From the NCBI GenBank assembly GCA_963995525.1, contig OZ023216.1, positions 42,012,483 to 42,076,482 of the forward strand: a stretch of DNA of 64,000 nt, written 5' to 3'. The notes below the pieces were generated by a model that was not told the DNA's origin, did not search any database, and was given only the letters and a program-made list of their open reading frames with translations. Shown here piece by piece: positions 54,505 to 64,000 of the stretch. The position numbers and the translations under genes were made by a program. The DNA comes from Escarpia spicata (taxonomy: Eukaryota > Annelida > Polychaeta > Sabellida > Siboglinidae). How positions within the stretch are numbered: the stretch's first letter is position 1; every line of letters starts with the position of its first letter.

Positions 54505-57500
54505 GTACATAAACACGTACGTATACGCATCACAATATTTGCAACAATAAAATTGTGATAGCATAATCGATGTGTTTAAATACCGGGGCTCGTATGTATT
54601 AATCATTCCCAGCCAGGCAGCTCTGTTCGGCTTGGCACACACAAGGATCGCTACACTCTTCCATGATTAATTTGTGTCAACTTGAACTCAGTTTGCTACA
54701 CAGCCTGTCACAGTGTTAATGGGTCCCAAACAACTGACTAACCTTTCGGAAATTGCGCGAACACATTACTGGCGAACGACCATTGCCTCTCGACGGTTGT
54801 GTTGCGGTGTGGATGCTTTCATTGTTACTTGTAGGCTACATCCCATATCCTGAATTGCGTGACAAACGACACAAGCATTGTACATTTTGTACGCTTCACC
54901 ACTTAACTCAGCCTCGAGGGTTTGATTAGTTTTTCATCGCAGACAAAACCAGTAATCAGACAAATTACAGCATGACACAAAGGAACACCAGCTGTAATTA
55001 TATTAAGCGCTCGCAAAAAAGGGTAATATTCTAAATGCAACGGTTTGATTTGGAACACTACTTGTTGTTTCCATTCATTTTCTCTTCATTATCGATTCAT
55101 TGTTGTTCATTTACTTTGTTGGTATAAAAAGAGGTTGGACCTACCGTTTTGACCAATAACAGTACACAACATGTTGGTATGTGCAATTAATTGAAACAAA
55201 TTGCTTTGTGTTATACCCGTCGTCAGATTTTTCATTAAGTTGTGGTATTACACATTTATATATTAATTACTAACGTTGGACAACTGTATCTCCTCCGAGA
55301 CGCTGATATCATCAGGAATTGTAGTGGCCTACGGCCAGTGGACCCACATCAAATGTGCTGGTGTTGTTACAAACGATGTATACGACGGGCTATGCAAAGC
55401 AGTGATTTCTCTCATTATCTGTGCGATCAAATCTAACTTCACATCCTCCATTTGCTAACGATACGGCCATCAACAACATCAGCCACCAACCACCGATCTT
55501 CACACAAGCAACCCTCGAGGATGAGGGACGTTATCCTGATGGCGAAGACCACCTGTCGCACATTGCTGGTGACACCGTCGAACAGTCAACGAGTGAGAGA
55601 CCCCTTGACTTTAAATGTTTACAATCAACGGATCGTTTGAACTCACGCAGTCTTGTGCAGAAACTTGACGATTTAAAAGTTCTAGCAGCCAACACTAAAA
55701 TGGCGGTGATCGGCATCACCGAGTCTTTGTTAGATTAGTCGGTCACAGACTCGGCAATCGAAATTACTGACTATGTTGTTCTCAGGAATCGCGAGGGCGG
55801 TGGTGTATGCATTTACGTAAGACATTGCTTTCAATCCGAGAGACGATGTATGTACTAATCTATAACGTATGCGGGCTAAATTAGAATAATAATATACTTA
55901 ATTTGTTATAGCCACAGATCCAAAATTTGTTGTGGCGCTTTACAATACGCCATACGTCATGATCATTATACTAAAATACTAGTACTAAGGCAATCTTTTA
56001 AACTAAAAATATTAATTAATAAATTAAGTAAAATGCAACAAAATAATTGGAATATGGTGGTAAGACGTTAACTTATAATAAACACAGTACCATAATAAAC
56101 ATAACTAATAAATTATAATACATTAATCATTAAGATAAAGCAGTATAAAATCAAATAAATAAATTAGTAGTTCTAAAATATTAATAATATAAATAAGTTC
56201 ACTGGATCACTGTCACAAACAAGCTACTATTGTTCTTAATTGTATTTAACTAAGACAACATTTATTTTAATTGGTATATGCCACCGTCCACCCAAGGAGG
56301 TGAACTTTTTAATATAATCGAGAATCCTACTTGGAGTGTAATTTAATCACCATCCAAGAATTAATCGTAATGTGTGATTTTAACGTTGACTATTCTCATT
56401 TGAACACTAACACTTATCCGTGGCATATATTACTAAACCATTATATGTATATGTTTGGTATGACCCATATTATTAACACTCGTACAAGGATTACCAGTGC
56501 AACTTCCACCATCTTAGATCTCTTCGTTGTCTCAGACCCTGTTAAAATAACACAGTCTGGTGTATTATATGTTGGCATAAGTGACCACCAATTATCATAT
56601 TGTACACGTCCTACTAATCAACACAACTGTGTGACATTAAGATCGGTCAGAAACAGCGAACACCCTCCTGTATGACCGGGGAGATATTGGATCTCATTCA
56701 TGAAAAAGATCAGGCGTTTGCTAAATTCAAAAAGACCAAAGACCATAGTTGGCATGGCAGGTACATTTATTTTCTGAATCTGGTCCAATACAAGAAGAAA
56801 CAGGCCAAATCATATTTCATTGTCAACAAGGCTGATAAATATAAACAACAAGCGAAGAAATTATGGCAAATGTTAAAAAGCCCCGGAACATCGTCTCAAT
56901 GTAAAATTAAGCCAGGGAGCATAGGACTTGATATCGACAGTAACATTTGTTTTGATAAAGTAAAGGTGTCTGGGTAGTTTAATAATTGTTGTAATTAACA
57001 TAGCCTCAACATTTGTTGACAAAAGACCACCAAGTAGTGGGAAATATGGGTGGCAACACATCGAGGAATATTACATATCATTGTGTGTCACCAATAACAG
57101 TTTCAGTTTTAGTGAAGTCACCGAAAACGAAGTATTAGGGATCCTGAACAACCTGAACTCGAGCAATCGGACTGGCTTAGATCAATTGTCACCCAGATTT
57201 ATAAAGGACGGTACTTATTGGATATAAAAAATAACGGCATCGGAGATGCTTTTCACAGCGCCTACTGCCCGTCACACAGCGTTGAGACAGCGATTTTGTG
57301 TATCCAAGTCGACGTGTTAACATCACTGGATGCTCGTACGCATGCAGTATTAGTTCTATTTGACCTCAGCGCTGCGTTCGACACGATCGACGATGACATT
57401 CTTGTCGCTGAACTAGACCGAATCGGCATGCGAGGCAACGCACTTTGTTGACTCGCATCTTACCTTGCCGACCGAACACAGTGCGTCAGCGTTGATGGTC

Positions 57501-58552
57501 ATCTTTCTAGCGACAGCCGACTACGACATGGAGTTCCGCAGGGCAGTGTTTTCGGCCCTCTGCTATTTTCTATAATTATACTGTGCTGGTCTTTCCGCCG
57601 TATTCACAAAGCACGGCGTACACTACCATGTCTACGCTGACGACACCCAACTCTTCGTCGATTTTCCGCGAAATGATTCTGCGTCCGCCGCCGACCGGAT
57701 ATCCCGTTGTGTGACTAACGTGAAAGCAAGGCTGGCGTCGCGCTACCTGCTCTTGAATAAGGCGATGACAGAGGCTATACTGTTTGGAGCACCAAACAGC
57801 CTTGTTCAACAGCCACCGCCTCTTCCCGTCTACATCTGCGGCAGCAACGTCAGCACTTCCACCAGCAAACGTGACCTAGGAGTACATCTCGACTCCACGA
57901 TATCGGTGGCCATACTTGTCGGACTGCCTACGCCCAACTACGTGGTATAGCGTGGATGATTTCACACGTCCCGCTCACAGCGTGCATGTCGCTTGTACAT
58001 ACATTAGTCGCGGCCCTATACGACATTACCAGAACCTTGTTTCATCGACTAGAGATGGTCCAGCGATTAGCTGCGCGTGTCGTCCTCTGCTTACGTCGGC
58101 GTGACCAACACAGCTTGACGGCAACACTACAAGAGCTGCATTGGCTACCTGTGGCGCAGCGAATTCAGTTTGTTGACCTTGATGCACGGCGCTGTGCATG
58201 CAAACACTCCACAGTACATTGCTGACCGTATATCTGCATATGTTCCCTGTCGCACTCTACGCTCGGCCGACCAGTGTCTCATGGTTGTTCCTAAAGTTAA
58301 CCTGGGACGGTACTGCCGACGCGCATTTTCATGTGCAGGTTCCAACCTCTGGAACTTTCTTCCGCTAGAGCTAAGAAGCCAACGTGATTCTGGACTTTTT
58401 ATGAGAGATCTGAAAACTGTTCTCTTTAATCAGGCTTTTTCGTAATTTATTTTCATTTTAAATACATACACATACATTTTAATGTTATATATGGCCTCCA
58501 TAATAATTGTAATATGTAGTTGTTATTGTGTTAGCATAATAATAATAATAAT
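54505..58552 (+). mobile_element. PHD-LINE copy 2, longest copy
   Basis: Blocks in order: 5' UTR to about 55260; PHD-type remnant GQWTHIKCAGVVTND (55330-55380); DDLKVLAANTKMAVIGITES and NREGGGVCIYVR (endonuclease); an AT-rich 3' LINE/SINE insertion at about 55870-56280; endonuclease end (MCDFNVDYS, STILDLFVVSD, ISDHQL); linker FAKFKKTKDHSWHGRYI; RT SAYCPSHSVETAIL, LFDLSAAFDTIDDDIL, LRHGVPQGSVFGPL (frame-shifted), HVYADDTQLFVDF (frame-shifted); C-terminus LHWLPVAQRIQFVD and NLWNFLPLELRSQ, stop near 58443. It ends in an ATA-repeat tail near 58552. Confidence 0.88.
55870..56280 (-). mobile_element. LINE/SINE 3' end inserted in PHD-LINE copy 2
   Basis: AT-rich sequence that copy 1 lacks. Read on the minus strand it has GGCGTATTGTAAAGCGCC followed by a TATTATTATT tail, the 3' end style of CR1/L2 LINEs and their SINEs. 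Confidence 0.5.
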
Positions 58553-58977
58553 AATTGCTTTATTCACAGACTCCATAAAACATACACGTACATTATTATG
58601 GTTCTATAGTTGTGTTATAAACGATAGTTACAATGTATAGAATGAAAAATCACCCGTCAACAAAATGTATATACAGGGAATTGAACCAGTATTTCCATAT
58701 TCTAGACTTGTATTTCACGTCACTATTAATAATGCTACAAATCTATATGTTTTTTGAGAACTGCAGTCGGCATATAAACCAATATGTCAAATTGCTAATA
58801 ACAGCAACACAGTTTGATAAATTATTGTTAACAAACATGTCACTAGCACTACATTATCTGTCATAAGCTAACACCATTCGAAATATATTGTTGTAAGAGA
58901 CCTACAATTTCCGGATTGCATAGTTATTCCACCATAGATGGGCAGTATACATAGGTGAGCAAAAAGTAGTAAACAAT

Positions 58978-61900
58978 GTCTTCTTACGTCAGTAAACAAA
59001 TCATATGCATATTTGTCGCATGAATATGCAAATTAGCTCTGACCAGTATAACTTCATGATATTCGTTTATATCTCCTCAATAGGCGAGCGATAGGCACTA
59101 CACAATGAACATACTTAAATGCCCCCCTCCCCATACAAAAACCCAAATTGTATACCCTAAATATCCCTATCATAACGAGGCCTATCGTAGAACTAGCGTG
59201 AATCCCAGGGCAAATAAGGTCACCGTCAAATGATCATATTTCGAATTTGGCCGCTTCCGCAAATCTACTTTTATTAATAATATAATAGCCATGCCATATA
59301 TTATGGAAAGCTTATTGTATCTCGGTCAAAACAAGATACGATATGGAGCTGTTACATTGTATAGTAAGTGTGGAGCTAAGGTCAAACAAGGTCACCATGA
59401 AATGATGAATATCCGAACTTTTGCAATACCGCGAACGTCATTAGGTTACAATAACTTTGTATCGACTTCATTTTTATGGACATGTTACATACATCGCGAA
59501 AGAACAATTTCTTCCCATCAAAATGATATATCACTTGTAGGTTTCAGTTGATGGAGTTTGTGTGGAGCAGGGACCAAACAGTGTCACCGTCAAGCAATAA
59601 ATGTTCGAAATTGCACCATCCCTCAAACATTATACTGTACCAATGGTGGCTTATAGCCTATCTACGTTACCTACTTACTCATGACCATGTGATATATATT
59701 TTGAAAGCAGTAAGTGTGGAGTGAAGGTCAAGCAAGGTCATCACCAAGTGATGAGTGTTCAAAACTGCGCCATTCAGCAAACGTTGTACAATTACAATAA
59801 TTGCATAAATATCTTCTTTGTCTATGTACACTGGGCCATGTTATACACCTATGCGTATTGTATCCCCGTCAAAATGATTGGCATACAATTGTAAAGTGGT
59901 GGTCTAACTGTGGAGTGAAGATTGAACAAGGTCACCATCAACAGATGCATGCATTTTTGAAATCGTGCAATTCCGCAGATTGTAGGTGATGTTATTCTTC
60001 TACGGCATTTTTGCATCACCCATGGGATGAGAAAATAGATGATGGTGGATGCCACCCTCAATTTTGAATTTGAACGTCATTTTGAGGGTCACAAACTCAA
60101 TATTGTGTCAAAATATTTGTATTAATTAACTGATATGTTCTTGTGCACAATGACAGCCTCTTCACGTCCTATGTCCACCCCAGCCATCTGGAGTAGGCAT
60201 CTGCTGATGAACCAGTTGACGGGTCAACCAAATAAAAGCTTGTTACGCTGTGCGCTCTGAATACTGCTAAAGAGCATCCAGGGTTATTGGAATATCTTAG
60301 TGATATTATTCCTTTAACATAATTTATTTTTCATTGCCTCGATAACGGTGACCACGCACGCTGCAACTCTATTTACAGAGGGCAATGGTGATGCGTTCCA
60401 GGATTTGAAGTGTCGTGAATCCAGATCCAAATGGCTGTGTGGATGCTATAGTTCCTTTGTGGTATGACATTTGGGTTTCCCATGCTATTGAAAACTGGCA
60501 ATGACGTGACAGATCTTTTCCTAGAGCATGATGGATGCCGTTGCCATTAAGATGAATAACGTCAGCCTATCCAAATGTATACAGCTGGATATAAACTTGA
60601 CAAACTCATAACTCCTAACAACCGTAAACACATCGCGAATCATGCATGGCTTTGATCCCATTTCCACAAAGAATTTTGCGCAAGGCTCAACAGTTGCGTG
60701 CCAGGTTCTTCATGGTCTTACTGGATCTAGCATGTCATAATTGCACCTAGTGACGACGGCTGAGGTGTCTGAAGTGTCAAACTCTTCCTTTCAACCTAGA
60801 CAGTGGAGCTTTTCAACCTTAATGGAGAGAAATGCAAATAGCTCCTTATGTTGGTAACATCGTGATGAAAGTATTTGCAGTTTACTGGCATATTGTTGCC
60901 CAGTGTTACTTTCCTCAGAATCCCGTTACCAGCTTCTCTCTTGTGGATTATTTTATCCTGCTGGCGAGGTACGTGTCCCGGTCGACGCCAATATTGGTGG
61001 AGTGATTTAAGTGCTTCATGATGTGCGGAACGAAAATGTCTGCATACTTCATCAAACGTGGCGATGTTGGTTGATGCATCTTTTGACGGCGATGCTGGTT
61101 GATGCATCTTTTGACAGTGACCTTCAACCTTCACTTTCAACCTTCACTCCTCATTTAGATAACCATTTTACAACTCTATGACTTGCCTCAGTTTGACGGG
61201 GAGACAGTACACATATAGATGCTTAACATGGCCTAGTGTAGTTAGACAAAGTAGATATGCAACCATTGTAATTGCACAACGTCTGCGGAATAGCGCAGTT
61301 TTGAACATTCATCATTTAGTGATGTCTTTGCTTGACCTTCACTCTACACTTACTGCACCACTTGAAAACTGGTATCCCGCATTCATGGGCAGATAGTAGG
61401 ATTTCCAAAGGTATATGACATGGGTATGAGTAGATAGGTAACGTGTGTAAGCCACCATTGGTTTTGTAGAACGTTTACGGGATGGCGTAATTTTGAACAA
61501 CTGTTACTTGACGGTGATATTGTTTGATCGTCGCTCCACACAAACTCCATCAACTAACACCTCCAAGTCATATCATATTTTGACGAGAAGAAATTGTTCT
61601 TTCATAATGTGTATTACTTGTCCATAGAAACGAAGCAGATACAGAGTTATTGTAACTTTATGAAGTGTGCCATATTGCAGAAGTTCGAATATTCATAATT
61701 TCACGGTGACTTTGTTTGACCTTATCTCCACACTTACTATTCCGTCCGGGTAAAAGCTCCATGCCGTATCTCATTGTGACGGTGTGACAATAAGCTTTCC
61801 AAAAATATATGACATGCCCACTTGTTTTAAAATAAAGTATTTATGCAATCATTGAAATTTGTATACGGCAGCGAACAATTTCGAAGAATTATCATTTGAC

Positions 61901-62178
61901 GGTGACCTTATTTGACCTTGGTGTCACGTTTATCGCACCGCTTGGCAATTCTATGACAGGCCTCATTGCGATGGTGATATTTTGTGCTTTCAAACGGTAT
62001 ACATTTCAGCGTTTTGCACTTACGGGGAGGGGGGCATTTAAATTGGTGCTTTAGGCAGTATCTACCGCTCGCCATTTGAGGAGATACACACGAAAAGCGT
62101 GAGGTTATATTGGTCAGAGCTAATTTGCATATTCATGTGACAAATGTGCATACCATGATTTGTTCACTGACGTAATCA
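58978..62178. mobile_element. Fold-back element with repetitive inverted arms
   Basis: 58978-59160 is matched in reverse complement by 62010-62178 (share CATGAATATGCAAATTAGCT and AAATGCCCCCCTCCCC). Each arm continues with degenerate units containing GTCAAACAAGGTCACC and a TTCGAAATTGCGCCATTCCG motif, in forward orientation to about 60000 and inverted from about 61130. The centre (60.1-61.1 kb) has no recognised transposase; a 114-residue minus ORF at 60796-61140 is the only sizeable frame. Confidence 0.72.
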
Positions 62179-62929
62179 TAACCAGAGACCATGAAAACAT
62201 CCGCTTGGACACCTTATTTTGATTATTTTGGATGTCTACTATTCGATATATTCAGGAAAACAGTATTTATTTTAATGACGATGACTAATTTGCATAGTAA
62301 TGGGTTTATACAAAAACGCTCAAGGGTGCCTAGGTGGCACCCGTTGGATTATTGACCTACAAGTGTAGAAGGTCACGAAAATGAAAACAACATCGTGCGG
62401 ACCCAAATGCACGCTTCCCTGGCTAACGCCCGGACTATTTTCTAATTAAATAATTAGGCTTTATTGTTAAAATCGAGACACTATTATCCTTGTAAATGTA
62501 AACACGACTTTCACATACGCCTTAGCCTTAACTCTGGGCTTAACATTCCTTACTTTTTGTATCTAAATGATATATACAATAAATTATTATATCTTAAGCC
62601 CTAAAAGTCGGCATTTCTACGTTGAGTAGACACATAAAATAAATGGGTGACTTACAGTTGTTATAAACATCTGACTTGGTAAGTTGGTTTGTAACATTTC
62701 GGTATATTAAGAGTTGCTTGCTATTTGTGGGACTTGGTTATATGCCACTATTCAACATATACAGGATGTTTCTTCCATTTGTCAGTATAGTTGTAGGTCT
62801 TGTTTTAAATATGTCAAGTGAATGCGATTTATTGCATAATAATGATGTCTCCATTATTCCTCTTGAGTGTTTTCTTCTTGTCCAGTCCATTTGCTTTAAG
62901 GGACAATGACTTTTCTATATGCAAACTGT

Positions 62930-64000
62930 TAAGTTCTGGTCATTTTGATGTACTATTTTCCAGTTCCATTAGGATACATCATTCAGTCTCCAATTTCCAC
63001 AGCTTGCCATGTCTCCCTCTCATTCCTAAAGATAACTTCAAGAATTATAAACCTGTTTCAATCTCAGTTTCTTGTTAACGATACTTAAGAAAAAGTTGTA
63101 GAAAACGTCTTGGATCTCATATTAAATCAAATGGCTTTTCTAATCAATTGCAATCTTCGTACAAGCATCTTCATTCGACGGAAACTGCCCTTTTATATGT
63201 GCATGATGATATTACTTGAGATATGGATTAAGGTAAAGTAACAGGGCTTACCTTGCTAGATTTGTCTGCTACAATTGATACAATTGATCTCGTCATTCTC
63301 ATAAATCGTCTGTCTTTATGGTATGGTGTATCCGGCATAACGTTACGTTGTTTTTGTCATATCTAATACATAGGCATGAAACAGTGAGCATTGCGGATTG
63401 TCTTTCATCAGCAATCCCTATTTCATGTGGTGTTCTTCAGGGTTCTGCCCTCGGACCTTTACTTTTTCATTCTCTACACAACACTTCTGTGCTCAGTTAT
63501 TAACAGTCACAATCTAAATCATCTTCTTTATGCAGATAATACCAAGATTTATTTCTTTATTTACGCCTAGTACTAATTGCTCCTTAGATCCGCTCAGAAA
63601 TTGTGTTAATGACGTTTTCGTTTGGATGACTGAGAGTAGATTAAAATATAAATGCTGATAAAACAGAGTTTCTTATTAGCTAGTAGATATGCTGAACAAA
63701 TTGTTTTTCTTATTATTGGCGTGATAAAATAATTTTTTTCCCACACCTAGTCTTAGCTAGTATGTTACGCTTGCACTTTAAAAAAGAAATGTCGGAGTTA
63801 TCTTTGATGATAATTTCAATTTTAGACGGCACATTTTTTAACTTGTCGCTGTTGTTATTATCACATTCGTGATTTACAACGTATTCGCCGTTATTTGCCT
63901 GTTTCTGTTACAAAAACTATCGCAACAGCATTTGTTACTAATAGGCTTGACTACTGCACTTTCTAAATATTTCCCTTAAGGATTGCTAATTCTAAATATT
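62930..64000 (+). mobile_element. L2/CR1-like LINE RT, decayed, runs off the window
   Basis: Frames carry [49 protein letters not shown], a CGVLQGSALGPLLF block (63434-63470), LLYADNTKIYF and, near the end, a TNRLDYC block. The catalytic aspartates are changed (YADN), and stops and shifts are frequent. Confidence 0.85.

Overview
This window is animal (metazoan) genomic DNA. Coding sequence is split into short exons with GT..AG borders, introns are large, and much of the rest is LINE retrotransposons, inverted-repeat DNA elements, minisatellites and microsatellites. There is one 200-base assembly gap (18678-18877). A DEG/ENaC channel gene, THAP- and P2X7-like relics, CR1/L2-like LINEs with PHD fingers and virus-like integrated genes together suggest a marine invertebrate such as a lophotrochozoan or lancelet. 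The species cannot be fixed from the sequence.

The one host gene that can be assembled from end to end is a DEG/ENaC (ASIC/degenerin-type) cation channel on the minus strand. It has ten exons between 29893 and 1880, and every junction phase agrees. Its order is an N-terminal HG motif, TM1 with the FPAVTICNQN motif, the cysteine-rich extracellular domain, a 1513-base exon 8, the NFLELNIY strand, and TM2 with the GAS filter and DIGG. Exon 8 carries about 440-470 residues that ordinary family members lack, placed between the CP..C palm strand and TM2, with eight N-glycosylation sequons. Exon 5 has a one-base frameshift.

Intron 8 (3010-13450) holds a composite mobile element about 10 kb long. 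Long AT-rich terminal inverted repeats (3212-3600, and 8530-8905 plus 12830-13262) enclose convergent THAP-type and P2X7-like gene relics and a 62-bp minisatellite. The right repeat is split by a decayed virus-like block (about 9.0-11.2 kb) with NADAR, P-loop ATPase, basic pX-like and two further ORFs, followed by LINE scraps. Intron 4 (16291-25039) holds an inverted pair of GCGATG-rich arrays, a MITE with an identifiable empty site, a LINE tail and the giant GA/TC tract around the gap. Intron 2 holds an ankyrin-repeat exon and a LINE fragment.

From 30 to 42 kb there are LINE scraps, an 85-bp tandem array, a TA/CA microsatellite palindrome, one coiled-coil exon built of 11-residue repeats, a 32-bp array with 352-bp higher-order structure, THAP relics and a pogo-like MITE. 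From 42 to 58.5 kb the DNA is almost entirely nested LINEs, including two copies of one PHD-containing family and a separate PHD/esterase/zinc-knuckle ORF1 of 543 residues. From 59 to 62.2 kb lies a large fold-back element. The window ends inside another LINE reverse transcriptase.
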